Assembly: GCF_018598585.1 (NCBI RefSeq)
Contig: NZ_JAHESD010000024.1
Coordinates: 1-64,000, forward strand
Direction: 5' to 3'
DNA: 64,000 nucleotides
DNA from: Chryseosolibacter indicum
GTDB lineage: Bacteria; Bacteroidota; Bacteroidia; Cytophagales; Cyclobacteriaceae
Shown here: piece after piece, positions 17,838-28,200 of the stretch
How positions within the stretch are numbered: the first letter of the stretch is position 1
Layout: the number at the start of each line of letters is the position of its first letter
Made by a program: the position numbers and the translations under genes
The notes under the pieces: generated by a model
Told to the model about the DNA's origin: nothing
The model's input: the letters and a program-made list of their open reading frames with translations, nothing else
Databases searched by the model: none

Positions 17838-18665
17838 ATGAATAAACGATTTTCAATACATCCGAACGATTTTAAACATTATACTACTGATAAAATCAGA
17901 AAGGAATTTTTAATAGAAGACCTTTTTCAAAATGATGCAATTACCCACACTTATACCCATTATGATCGCTTAATTGTGGGGGGCGCCATGCCCGTAAATA
18001 AGGCTTTAAAACTCGAGACAATAGATGTTCTAAAATCAACCTATTTTCTGGAAAGAAGAGAGATTGGAATAATCAATGTTGGCGCAAGTGGGTCGGTTAC
18101 CGTAGATGGTACCCAATACCCATTAAACTTTAAAGAAGCACTATACATCGGCAAAGAATGTAAGGAGGTTGTTTTCCATCCATCAACTAATGGTAGGGCC
18201 TTGTATTATTTTAATAGCGCTCCTGCCCATGCCAAATACCCGACACGCAAAGTAACCTTTAAGGAAGCCGAAACAGTAGAAATGGGTTCTTTAGAAACCA
18301 GCAACAGCAGAACCATCCGAAAATTAATTATCAATACAGTAGTACCTACCTGCCAGCTTCAAATGGGACTTACCGAACTAAAACCTGGTAGCGTATGGAA
18401 TACCATGCCACCGCACACGCATGACAGGCGTATGGAAGCATATTTCTATTTTGAAATACCTGAAAACCAGATGGTATGTCATTTTCTTGGTGAACCTCAG
18501 GAGACCCGCCACATCTGGATGAAAAACAACCAGGCTGTGCTCTCACCTCCTTGGTCAATACATTCAGGAGCAGGAACAAGCAATTACACTTTCATCTGGG
18601 GCATGGCAGGAGAAAACCTGGATTATAGTGACATGGACGCAGTTAAGACAGTTGACCTTCGATAA
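17838..18665 (+). CDS. kduI: 5-dehydro-4-deoxy-D-glucuronate isomerase
   Basis: A 275-residue cytoplasmic zinc enzyme that converts 5-keto-4-deoxyuronate to 2,5-diketo-3-deoxygluconate in pectin catabolism. The length is that of E. coli KduI. The cupin metal site is visible in PPHTHDRRMEAYFYF (His, His, Glu) and PPWSIHSGAG (His). LQMGLTELKPGSVWNTMP is also characteristic. It is divergent from the DUF4861 operon, and its promoter carries a uronate operator. Its substrate comes from the GH105 enzyme encoded across the divide. The next enzyme, KduD, is not in the window. Confidence 0.96.
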   Translation: MNKRFSIHPNDFKHYTTDKIRKEFLIEDLFQNDAITHTYTHYDRLIVGGAMPVNKALKLETIDVLKSTYFLERREIGIINVGASGSVTVDGTQYPLNFKEALYIGKECKEVVFHPSTNGRALYYFNSAPAHAKYPTRKVTFKEAETVEMGSLETSNSRTIRKLIINTVVPTCQLQMGLTELKPGSVWNTMPPHTHDRRMEAYFYFEIPENQMVCHFLGEPQETRHIWMKNNQAVLSPPWSIHSGAGTSNYTFIWGMAGENLDYSDMDAVKTVDLR

Positions 18666-18828
18666 TCCATTATTGAGTGTCTCAAAATCAAATCAGATTG
18701 TTATTGCTTTAATTGCTTATGACCTCTAAAAGCAATTGATTATTACCTATGTCTACCATTTGTGTAACTATTAAGGTGCAGCAAATAAATTATAGGCCAA
18801 AGATTCTTATTATTGGTTGTTATTTTTT

Positions 18829-19854
18829 ATGAAAAAGGAGAAGGCTACAATACATGACATTGCCCGCAAGCTGAACATCACAGCTTCGACTGTGTCGCGT
18901 GCCTTGAAAGACCATCCAAGAATCAGCGAAGAGACTAAGAAGGCAGTAATAAAGGCTGCCCAAAAACTTAATTACCAACCTAACCACATTGCCGCAGCCC
19001 TCCGAAACGGGAAAAGTAATATCATCGGCATTATTGTGCCTACAGTAGATCGCACCTTTTTCTCATCCGTTGTAAGAGGCATTGAAGAAATTGCCAATAC
19101 GGCAAAATATAATGTAATGATATGCCAAACCTACGACAACTATGAAAAAGAAGTTGCTACCGTAGAAGCATTACTAAACGCCCGGGTGGATGGTATCATT
19201 GCTTCCTATGCTAAAGAAACAAAAGATTTCAGTCATTATTTGAAAGTGAAAGAGCGTGGCATACCGCTTATCTTTTTCGATAGATCTAATGATGAGTTGG
19301 AAGTTAGTCATGTTGTAATTGATGACTACATCGGAAGTTACAGGGCAACTGAGCATCTGATACAACAAGGCTGTAAACGCATTGCTCATTTTACCAATAC
19401 ACGTAAAATATCAATTTATAAAGAACGCTTACGCGGATACAGAGACGCCCTTCAGAACAATGGCCTGATGTACGAGGAATCACTCATAATTGAAAGTAAC
19501 CTTCAACTGGAAGATGGACGGGAAAGTATGTTGAAACTTCTCACGCGCGATCAACTACCGGACGCAGTTTTCTCAGCAAGTGCTTTTGGTATTATGGGCG
19601 CACTGCAGATTTGTAAAGAAAAAGATATTAAAGTACCAGACCAGATTGCTTTGGTAGGTTTTAGTAACGAGCCTTTTACTTCATATACAGAACCAGGCTT
19701 AACAACCGTAGACCAGCACAGCAAGCGAATAGGTAATGCAGCTGCAGAGATTTTTCTCGAAGAAATAACTGCAGCTTATAACCAGTTTATACCTCAGAAA
19801 ATAGTTCTTAAACCCGACCTGGTGGTACGGGGTTCTTCTTTAAAGAAAAAGTGA
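18829..19854 (+). CDS. LacI-family transcriptional regulator
   Basis: About 341 residues. The N-terminal helix-turn-helix reads ATIHDIARKLNITASTVSRA, followed by a hinge (LNYQPNHIAAALRNGKSN) and a periplasmic-binding-protein-like sensor domain. The ATG at 18829 is chosen over an in-frame TTG twelve bases earlier. It sits between kduI and uxaC and ends ten bases before uxaC, so it is likely co-transcribed with it. It is the natural candidate to bind the GCAATCGATTGC operators, since LacI proteins favour CG-centred palindromes of that size. A degenerate copy of the promoter-operator (CTAAAAGCAATTGATT near 18726-18741) before the gene hints at autoregulation. Confidence 0.93.
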   Translation: MKKEKATIHDIARKLNITASTVSRALKDHPRISEETKKAVIKAAQKLNYQPNHIAAALRNGKSNIIGIIVPTVDRTFFSSVVRGIEEIANTAKYNVMICQTYDNYEKEVATVEALLNARVDGIIASYAKETKDFSHYLKVKERGIPLIFFDRSNDELEVSHVVIDDYIGSYRATEHLIQQGCKRIAHFTNTRKISIYKERLRGYRDALQNNGLMYEESLIIESNLQLEDGRESMLKLLTRDQLPDAVFSASAFGIMGALQICKEKDIKVPDQIALVGFSNEPFTSYTEPGLTTVDQHSKRIGNAAAEIFLEEITAAYNQFIPQKIVLKPDLVVRGSSLKKK

Positions 19855-19864
19855 TTTTAATTCC

Positions 19865-21277
19865 ATGGCAAAATATTTTTTAACCGAAGATTTTCTACTT
19901 CAAAATGAGTTTTCAAAGAAGCTTTACCATCAATATGCTAAAGATCTTCCAATTATAGACTACCATTGCCACCTGCCACCGCAGGACATAGCTACCAACA
20001 GGCAGTTTTCTAACTTAACTAAAATCTGGTTGGAAGGTGACCACTACAAATGGCGTGCAATGCGCACGTTAGGCATCGATGAAAAATATATTACAGGTAA
20101 CGCTTCAGATGAAGACAAATTTAATAAATGGGCTGAGACAGTACCCTACACCATGCGGAACCCGCTCTACCATTGGACGCATCTTGAATTAAAACAATAC
20201 TTCGGTGTAGAAACGCACTTAACGCCGGATACTGCGACAGAAGTTTATAATAAATGCACCACACTACTGAATAAACCTGAATACGCTACGCAAAGCCTTC
20301 TAAAAAAAATGAAGGTGGAAGTGATTGGAACTACTGATGATCCTGCTGACTCACTGGAATATCATCAGCAAATTAAAAAGGCTAACATCGGTATTATTGT
20401 GGCCCCTACATTCAGACCAGATAAAGCCTACGCCATTGAAAATGCCCCGGCATACATCCAATACCTCGAAAAACTGGGTAACGCATCGGGCGTTACCATT
20501 AAAAGTTTTGATACGCTATTGGATGCTCTAAAAAACAGGGTTGATTTCTTTGAAAGCAACGGATGTAAGCTTTCGGATCATGGACTCGAACAACTTTATT
20601 TCCCTGAGGAAAAGTCTGCATTTACACCCGACGGAATCCTTAAAAAGATTTTGAAGCAGGAGAATTTGAGCATCGCAGAAATACAATATTTCAAATACGC
20701 TGTTCTTATTGAATTGGGAAGAATGTATCACAGCAAGGGATGGACACAGCAATTCCATTTGGGAGCATTGAGAAACACCAATGAACGAATGCTTCGCATC
20801 CTCGGCCCCGATACTGGTTTCGATTCAATAGGCGATTTCCAACAAAGTCGGGCACTTGCTAAGTTCTTGAATGAACTGGATAAAAGTGATCAGCTAGCTA
20901 AAACCATTCTCTATAATCTAAACCCTGCTGATAATGAAGTAATGGGAACGATGATCGGAAACTTTAATGACGGATCTACGAAGGGAAAAATACAATTTGG
21001 TTCAGCGTGGTGGTTCCTCGATCAGAAAGACGGTATGGAAAAACAAATTAATGCGCTTTCAAATCTTGGTCTATTAAGTTGCTTTGTCGGAATGCTAACA
21101 GACTCCCGCAGCTTCCTCTCTTATCCACGTCATGAGTACTTCAGAAGAATACTTTGTAACATTATTGGTAAAGATGTAGAGAACGGCGAACTACCTTGGG
21201 ACGAATCATGGTTAGGAAAACTGATCTCTGACATCTGTTATTACAACGCGAAAAACTATTTTGAATTCTATAAATAG
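19865..21277 (+). CDS. uxaC: Glucuronate/galacturonate isomerase
   Basis: A 470-residue cytoplasmic isomerase of the amidohydrolase fold that converts D-galacturonate to tagaturonate (and glucuronate to fructuronate). The size matches E. coli UxaC. Landmarks are the metal-binding YHCHLPPQDIA near residue 34, GTTDDPADSLEYHQ, HLGALRNTNERM and SRSFLSYPRHEYFRRILC near the end. It begins ten bases after the LacI gene and ends at a terminator. Its product would go to UxaB, which is not in the window, and then to UxaA at 48440. Confidence 0.97.
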   Translation: MAKYFLTEDFLLQNEFSKKLYHQYAKDLPIIDYHCHLPPQDIATNRQFSNLTKIWLEGDHYKWRAMRTLGIDEKYITGNASDEDKFNKWAETVPYTMRNPLYHWTHLELKQYFGVETHLTPDTATEVYNKCTTLLNKPEYATQSLLKKMKVEVIGTTDDPADSLEYHQQIKKANIGIIVAPTFRPDKAYAIENAPAYIQYLEKLGNASGVTIKSFDTLLDALKNRVDFFESNGCKLSDHGLEQLYFPEEKSAFTPDGILKKILKQENLSIAEIQYFKYAVLIELGRMYHSKGWTQQFHLGALRNTNERMLRILGPDTGFDSIGDFQQSRALAKFLNELDKSDQLAKTILYNLNPADNEVMGTMIGNFNDGSTKGKIQFGSAWWFLDQKDGMEKQINALSNLGLLSCFVGMLTDSRSFLSYPRHEYFRRILCNIIGKDVENGELPWDESWLGKLISDICYYNAKNYFEFYK

Positions 21278-21300
21278 ATTATATCAATAACATAAAAACA

Positions 21301-21335
21301 TAAAAGCCTGGTTGTTTAAAACAGCCAGGCTTTTA
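21301..21335. terminator. Bidirectional terminator after uxaC
   Basis: TAAAAGCCTGG pairs with CCAGGCTTTTA across a 13-base interval that can pair further (GTTT with AAAC). It lies between convergent uxaC and the minus-strand NTF2-like gene and can serve both. Confidence 0.85.
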
Positions 21336-21352
21336 TGTTGAGAGTTCTCTCA

Positions 21353-21781
21353 CTATTTAAACGCTTGTCTTGCTAAAAGCTTCCATTCCTGGCCTTGCTT
21401 TATCCATATCAGGAGTACGTTGATATTTACATTACCAGGTTCCTTCCCTTCATCTTGAACGCGACCCGCTAGTTTATGTCTTACTACTGCGGTATTCCCT
21501 GTTATTTCAACACTCTGCTCAGTAAGTGATATATCGAGAAAATCAGACTTCCCTGATACAAACGTTTCTATAAAAGCTTTCTTGTCTTCTATTTTTCCGC
21601 TTGAATGGCCATAGCTGAGCTTATCAGCAGCAAGTTTATCCAATGCAGCTTTGTCTGCATTAATCATTGCAAGTCTTAACTTCTCTACTGCACCTTCAAC
21701 TTTTTGAGATTCCGTAGCTTGTGCAAAAGTCATCAGTGATAGGGTTAATAATAGTACCGATAGCGAGATCTTTCTTTTCAT
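21353..21781 (-). CDS. Secreted NTF2-like (DUF4440) protein
   Basis: About 142 residues. The ATG at 21781 is preferred, as MKRKISLSVLLLTLSLMTFAQ is a typical signal peptide. The rest is a single NTF2/DUF4440 cone-shaped domain (AMINADKAALDKLAADKLSYGHSSGKIEDKKAFIE, ending WKLLARQAF in outline). Proteins of this type bind small ligands in a pocket; no function is known for this one. It is the last gene of the SusC-SusD-GH28 operon, 51 bases after GH28, so a link to pectin use is likely. Confidence 0.82.
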   Translation of the reverse strand: MKRKISLSVLLLTLSLMTFAQATESQKVEGAVEKLRLAMINADKAALDKLAADKLSYGHSSGKIEDKKAFIETFVSGKSDFLDISLTEQSVEITGNTAVVRHKLAGRVQDEGKEPGNVNINVLLIWIKQGQEWKLLARQAFK

Positions 21782-21831
21782 ATTATTTAGCATTTATAGC
21801 ATAACATACTTAAACTTAACTAATTCAATGC

Positions 21832-23460
21832 TTATTTCTTAGTCTTCACAATTTTGTCAGAAAGACCTTCTTCGAGTAAAACCTGTTTGTTAGCCGTAGA
21901 TGCATTTATATTTATAAGTTGAATTTCTTTTGATCCTGCACCAGCTACTGTCATAAAAACGCTGGTCGGTTTATAGCTTACCTTATCAAAAGTTAAATTT
22001 TTGCCATTCGAAACTTCAACTACCTTAGCATTATCATTTGTATGAAGCGTAACGTTTTTGATTTTCACGTCTTCGCATTCAATGCATTGCATTCCCTTTT
22101 GGCTTTCGATAGATATATTTTCCATCGTGATGCCTTTAACGTTCATCTCCGGTAACCCCCTGACGAATATTGCGGTTTCCGCTCCTTTACATACCACATC
22201 TTTAATATGGATATCTTTAAACTGTGGCGTAGCTTCTGTAACAGGGAAATATCCAATAACAGGCTTATCAGCACCACCAAACATTGTTAACGGATCTTTA
22301 GCCATGTAGTACATATCAAATAATATGGCAGCACCTCCAATGTTATTCATACGGATATTATTGATGTATATTTTTTCTACGATACCACCCCTGCCGCGCG
22401 TTGTCTTAAAGCGAAGACCAATGTCTGTACCAAGAAAATTACAATCATATACGTGAATATTTCTTGCTCCACCGCTCATTTCGCTTCCTACAACAAAACC
22501 GCCATGCCCGTGAAAAACAGTACAACCTCTTACGATAACATCTTCTGTCGGTACTCCTCTTTTTCTTCCCTCCTCATCACGACCTGACTTGATACATATC
22601 CCGTCGTCACCAACATCGAAAGAGCTATTCTCAATAAGAACATATCTGCAAGACTCTACATCTATACCGTCTCCATTTTGCGCATTCCAAGGGTTTCTAA
22701 CTGTTACATTACGAACAGTAAGATGCTGACTGAGCAAAGGATGCAAACACCATGCAGGTGAATTTTGAAAAGTTACTCCTTCCAAAAGAATCTTTTTACA
22801 ATGGATGAGGCTCACCATATTAGGGCGGAGAAATTCTTTTATAGTCTCAGCCTTAACGAAATCATAACCTTCTGCAATTACACCAGGTCTCTTTTCCTTT
22901 GAACCCTTGAGTGCACGTTCAGTTGGATACCATGTATCTTTCTTTTCGTTCAGAAAACCACCGGAAGAAACAAGCGCCTCCCATTCCGGAGGTGTTAATT
23001 TGTTTTTCTTTACAGGTCTCCATACCTGCCCGGCACCATCAATTATTCCTGATCCTGTGATACCAATGTTCTCGAGTCCATCTCCGTAAATGGGAGACTG
23101 ACAACGAATGGCATCAAGGCCTTCCCAGTTAGTTTTGATGAGTTGATAATCGTCAGTATTACTGCTGAATTGTAACACTGAGCCGCTCTTTAAATGAAGG
23201 TTAACATTACTTTTCATGGTAATCGGGCCTGTTAGCCAGAAACCCTTTGGTATAACCACTACACCGCCTCCTTTCTTATTACAATCATCAATGGCTTTTT
23301 CAATCGCCTTCGTATTTAAAGTGATTCCATCAGCTTTCGCTCCGTAAGAAGTGATATTAAAGGTATCAGGTTTAAAGGATGGATATTCTACTACAGGCAA
23401 TTGTTGTGCTTGTGTAACAGAGATAAGTAAAGTCAGGAATAAAATTGTAATGTATTTCAT
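21832..23460 (-). CDS. GH28 polygalacturonase-type glycoside hydrolase
   Basis: A 542-residue exported beta-helix enzyme that hydrolyses alpha-1,4-galacturonosyl bonds in pectin. The signal peptide is MKYITILFLTLLISVTQAQ. A pectate-lyase-like N-terminal segment (DTFNITSYGAKADGITLNT) precedes the GH28 core. The catalytic motifs are NGDGIDVES (Asp), DVGDDGICIKSG (paired Asp), GHGGFVVGSEMSGG (His) and RFKTTRGRGG (substrate-binding Arg-Lys region). The length suits the exo-acting or rhamnogalacturonan branch common in Bacteroidota. Third in the operon after SusC and SusD, it probably works in the periplasm. Confidence 0.93.
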   Translation of the reverse strand: MKYITILFLTLLISVTQAQQLPVVEYPSFKPDTFNITSYGAKADGITLNTKAIEKAIDDCNKKGGGVVVIPKGFWLTGPITMKSNVNLHLKSGSVLQFSSNTDDYQLIKTNWEGLDAIRCQSPIYGDGLENIGITGSGIIDGAGQVWRPVKKNKLTPPEWEALVSSGGFLNEKKDTWYPTERALKGSKEKRPGVIAEGYDFVKAETIKEFLRPNMVSLIHCKKILLEGVTFQNSPAWCLHPLLSQHLTVRNVTVRNPWNAQNGDGIDVESCRYVLIENSSFDVGDDGICIKSGRDEEGRKRGVPTEDVIVRGCTVFHGHGGFVVGSEMSGGARNIHVYDCNFLGTDIGLRFKTTRGRGGIVEKIYINNIRMNNIGGAAILFDMYYMAKDPLTMFGGADKPVIGYFPVTEATPQFKDIHIKDVVCKGAETAIFVRGLPEMNVKGITMENISIESQKGMQCIECEDVKIKNVTLHTNDNAKVVEVSNGKNLTFDKVSYKPTSVFMTVAGAGSKEIQLININASTANKQVLLEEGLSDKIVKTKK

Positions 23461-23520
23461 GGCATTAAGTTAAAGAGAATACCCGTATTCTATAGACGGA
23501 TATTCTCGTATTTACATAAA

Positions 23521-25209
23521 CTAATATCCAGGGTTTTGAGGTACTTCTGCCTGATTTAAATCCAAAGCTTGTTGTGGTATCGGGCGTAATATTTTCAGTT
23601 CACCATCAGCCCCGGTAAATGGATTTACTCCTCTGGCAAAATATTTCGCTTTAACTTGCGTATTGTATGCCTGAACACGCTCCACAAGCTTACCTGTTCT
23701 CTTCAGGTCCATCCACCTATGGTATTCACCAACAAGTTCGCGAGCGCGTTCATCAAGGATAAAATCAATAGTTACATCAGCTTCGCTAATCATCATCTTT
23801 GCTTCCTGTCCAGGAAGCGCTGCTCTTCTTCTTACCTCATTGATACGTTGCGCTGCTAATGAGGGATTACCTGCTTTAAAATAAGCTTCAGCAGCTATGA
23901 GATAAGTTTCGCCTAGTCGTGCTAAATAAATATCGCGAGTGCTGTTACCATCGGTGTTCCCAATAAACAATGAAGTTGGGTCATCAAATTTTTTTACCGG
24001 AGGCGTCGCCCGATCCTGGCTGTTTGTTGTTGCCTCCCAATTCTCAAACTTAACTACCGTAGCCTTGCTTCTTCTGGCAGGGTCGGCAGCACGCCACGTT
24101 GCTTCATCTACCCAGGGCGGCGCATAGAAATACCATACACTTAAAGTATTAAGACTTGAATTTCTATCATAATAGTCATAATAGCGATCATATATTTCCA
24201 GCATAAATGTTTCATAAAACCTCGAATCATATGTTGTAGTATTATTCAATTCATCCTTCGACAAAAAGAGATTGAATAAATGCATAGATGGGGCCAGTGT
24301 ATACATTCTATATGGATATCCTCTTGCAGCACCTTCACCCCCCATGTAAGGACCAAAGAATGCATTCTGATTACTTCCGTCTCGCTGTGAAACTGCAATT
24401 GAAGTTTTATCATACTGGATGGAGAATAAGACCTCATCATTCTTCTCTTTTCCAGGCCAAAAAAGATCTTTAAAAGATATGCTTAAAGATTTCCCTCCTA
24501 TAGCGACATCGGCATAAGCCGCAGCTCTGGTAAAGTCATCTCCGGCAGCAAAGGGTTCATAACCTCTTGTTAGATGCACTTTTGCCAGATAGTGTTGAAC
24601 AACTTTCGCTGTAACACGACCAAATGCCTGTGACGTAGCAGGCTCCAATACAGTGAGCGCCTGGTCCATTTCTGAGATTATAAATGCATAAACTTCCTCG
24701 GCTGTATTACGCTTAAATTCAAGTACAGGCTCTTCAAATCGTTCTGTAACAATAGCAACACCACCAAATTGCTGAACAAGAAGAAAATAATAATATGCAC
24801 GCAAGAATTTAACTTCAGCTACCCGAATAGGAAGAATGTCTGACTGTTCTGTTCTCTCGCTGTAATAAATGGCGGTATTACAACGCTGGATAGCTTTATA
24901 ACAAGATGTATAAAATGATAAAACATTGATTTCTGTAGGCGTAAGAAGTTTATATTCAAATAGAGGTTCTGGTTGTGCATCACCTCTACCCATTACATAT
25001 ATATCTGTTCCTGCTTCAAAAACCCACGGCATGTTGTATACCTCACGAAGAGATGAATAGGTACTATTAACCAAATTCTCATATCCATCCTTTTTTGTAT
25101 AAAATTCATCGGCCGGAATATTGGATTTATTTTCTTCTTCAACAAAGTCACTACACCGCACTGTAATAAAAAGAACAACCAGCGTTATTAACAATATTTT
25201 TGTATTCAT
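23521..25209 (-). CDS. SusD/RagB-family nutrient-binding lipoprotein
   Basis: A 562-residue surface lipoprotein. The signal peptide ends in a lipobox, with Cys20 in ITVRCSDFVEEENKS. The helical SusD fold is indicated by GYENLVNSTYSSLREVY, VAEVKFLRAYYYFLLVQQFGG and the C-terminal RLGETYLIAAEAYFKAGN to LDERARELVGEYHRWMDLKRTGK signature. It lids the partner SusC channel and captures oligosaccharides, here probably oligogalacturonides. It starts ten bases after the susC-like stop codon in the same operon. Confidence 0.96.
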   Translation of the reverse strand: MNTKILLITLVVLFITVRCSDFVEEENKSNIPADEFYTKKDGYENLVNSTYSSLREVYNMPWVFEAGTDIYVMGRGDAQPEPLFEYKLLTPTEINVLSFYTSCYKAIQRCNTAIYYSERTEQSDILPIRVAEVKFLRAYYYFLLVQQFGGVAIVTERFEEPVLEFKRNTAEEVYAFIISEMDQALTVLEPATSQAFGRVTAKVVQHYLAKVHLTRGYEPFAAGDDFTRAAAYADVAIGGKSLSISFKDLFWPGKEKNDEVLFSIQYDKTSIAVSQRDGSNQNAFFGPYMGGEGAARGYPYRMYTLAPSMHLFNLFLSKDELNNTTTYDSRFYETFMLEIYDRYYDYYDRNSSLNTLSVWYFYAPPWVDEATWRAADPARRSKATVVKFENWEATTNSQDRATPPVKKFDDPTSLFIGNTDGNSTRDIYLARLGETYLIAAEAYFKAGNPSLAAQRINEVRRRAALPGQEAKMMISEADVTIDFILDERARELVGEYHRWMDLKRTGKLVERVQAYNTQVKAKYFARGVNPFTGADGELKILRPIPQQALDLNQAEVPQNPGY

Positions 25210-25218
25210 ATACCAGAA

Positions 25219-28200
25219 TTAGAATTTAAGATTTACACCTACTTGATAAGTAATGGAGCTTATTCCTCCTTCAGCATAAGTTGCATTGCCCCACTCCGGA
25301 TCAAATCCTTCATAATCAGTAAATACAAATGGATTTAGAACATTCCCATATATTCTAAGTGAACTAATACGGGCACGTTCGAGGGCACTTGCAGGAATAG
25401 TATAACCAAGGGTAATGTTCTTAACCTTTATGAAGCTGGCATCTCTGTAGGCAGCCACACCATTTTCAGTTCGCCAGTACGGACCAAAGTTTTTAGGTTG
25501 AGGATATTCGTTTGAATGGCGCTCAGGCGTTACGTTATTGGCAGGCATGTACCAGTTAACGTTAAGCTTCTGCCTTCCTCTGTCATCCCAATTAAGAAAC
25601 TCTTCGTGAAAAGGACTGTATACCTGTACTCCCTGTCGGGTAAATAAAGAAGCAGAGAAGTCAAAACCTTTAAATGTTAAAGTGGTTGTAACACCACCCG
25701 TCCATGAAGGCATAGAGGTACCTATAATTCTTCTGTCTTCAGGAGTAATAGCGCCATCGCTGTCCATGTCTTTTACGCGGGCCTGCCCTGGTAATTGATT
25801 GTAAGATGCAGCAAGATCACGATCTTCTTCCTGCCAGATACCACCAAATACATAGGTATAGTTTACGTTAATCGGTTCTCCTATAAACCATTTGTTTCCT
25901 GGCAGGTCTTGCTTGCCATTCAAAAGCTCAAGAATCTCGTTTTTGTTTTTAGTAAAATTAAATGATGTAGACCACGTTAAATTATCATTGGTTACGTTTA
26001 TAGTAGTCAAAGCGAGTTCTATACCTCTGTTTCTAACTGTTGCCACGTTATCCCATACTCTAGGATGGCCAATTTCAGGAGGTAACTGTCTATTAATTAA
26101 CAGTTCTCTGGAACGCCTGTTATATAAATCAACTGATCCTGTAACGCGCGTTTCAAATAAAGAGTAATCGACTCCTACATTAAGCTCACTTGTTCTTTCC
26201 CAGGTGAGGGATCTATTTCCTAATCCTCCTGGGGCAAATCCTCCTGCATTTGTACCACCAAAATCATAATAAGACTGGGAACTTGCTGCAACCGTTGTTG
26301 TGTAAGGGTCGATTGCATTGTTACCTGTAAACCCATAGCTTACTCTGAAAGCCAGGTGATTGACAGCTCTTAAACCTGACATGAAGAGTTCTTCAGAGAT
26401 TTTCCAGGATGCCGCAGCAGAAGGAAACGAAGCCCATTTATTTCCTTCGGACAGAACTGAGGCACCATCCCATCGATCTGACAATGTCAAAAAGTATTTA
26501 TCCTTCCATGAATAATTTAAACGAACTGCAAATGACATTAGGGAGTATTTGCCAAAACCGGTATCAGCGCGTTGGTCTGCAGTAGGAGCACTTCCGATGT
26601 TGCTATAACCCGAGTTAAAAGGGAGGTTATTACCTGAAGCAAATGTTGAGTCATTGCGGAATATATTCATAGAATATAATCCCATCAGGTTAAAATTGTG
26701 ATCACCAAATGTTTTATTAGCGGTAACCTGGTTATCCCAAACGTAGGAGAAAGATTCTACCGTAGAAAGCTCAGCACTACCCAGTAGCCCAACCCGTCCT
26801 TCTGAATTTGGTCCCCAATACCTTCCCCTTTTCCAATTTCTTAAAGATGGCGCAAAAGTGCTTCGCGCACTTAGCCAATTAACAGGAGCATATTGAAGGT
26901 AAACATTACCTAATATATTATAAGTATGTCTGTCATCCTTTGCGTTCTCCATGTCAATTAAAGGGTTTACAGAACTTGTCATATCTATGTAAGGAAGATC
27001 TTTGCCGGGTTGAATAGCAAGTTCATTTGGTCTATCCGTATAGTACGGTTTTACAAGAGGTGACATTCTAAATGCATTAACAATTGCATTTGGGCTTCCT
27101 GCTTGCTGGTCCGCTAGCGCCAAGTTTAAATTAGCACCTGCAGCCCACTGGTCATTGATTGTATGACTAACATTTGCTTTAATGTTGTAGCGCTTGTAGC
27201 TCTCATTAATTACGTTTCCAGTTTCTTCCTGATAGCCCACGCCTAACGTATATCCTATCTTATTTTCTGAGGTACCAGAGGCAGATATCCAGTGGTTCTG
27301 CTGAGAACCCGTTTGAAGAAGAAGATCAGGCCAATCGGTAAAATCCTTCTCAGCAAGTCTTCTGGTCAGCTCAGTTCTATCTGTAGTGTTGTTACCAATC
27401 GCGGCATCGTAGGCCTGATTATTTTGCATTGCAGGTGTGATGTAAGCATCCTGACGGAAGTTCCACCAGGTAGTACCATCCATAAAATCAGGTAAACGAG
27501 CTGGCGTTCTCCATCCATAATAACCATCATAAGAAATGGTTGCTTTTCTTTTAACAGATGCACCTTGCCTTGTTGTTACAATAACCACTCCGTATGCGCC
27601 ACGTGACCCATAGATAGCGGTTGAAGAAGCATCCTTCAATATGTCCATCCGCTCTATATCCTGAGGGTTAAGAAAATCGATGTTGTCTGTAATAACCCCA
27701 TCAACAACATACAGGGGATTACCCCCCTTTAAAGATTGTTGTCCTCTGATTTGTACTTTAAAACCTGCACCGGCGCGACCAGAAGGATTTGAAATGTCTA
27801 CGCCTGCAACCTGTCCTTGTACACCTTCAAGTGCGCTTACGGGACCTCTCTTTGTAATTTGATCCGGTTCAATGGTAGCTACAGACCCTGTTAAATCTGT
27901 TTTCTTTACAGTTCCATAACCGACAACTACAACTTCATTTAGCTCAGTCACATCTGGAGACATGGCTACGTCGATGGAAGTTCTTGACCCTATCGAAACC
28001 TCCTGTGACGCATACCCAATAAACGAAAACACAAGTACACCGTTTAAATCTGGAACACTAATCCGGTAATTTCCATCGGTGTCTGTGGTGGTTCCTGTGG
28101 TTGAGTTCTTCAAGAGGACTGTTACGCCGGGTAGTCCTGAACCATCATCAGCAGAAGTTACTTTTCCTGTTACTGTAGTAGATTGACTGAAAGCATGTAT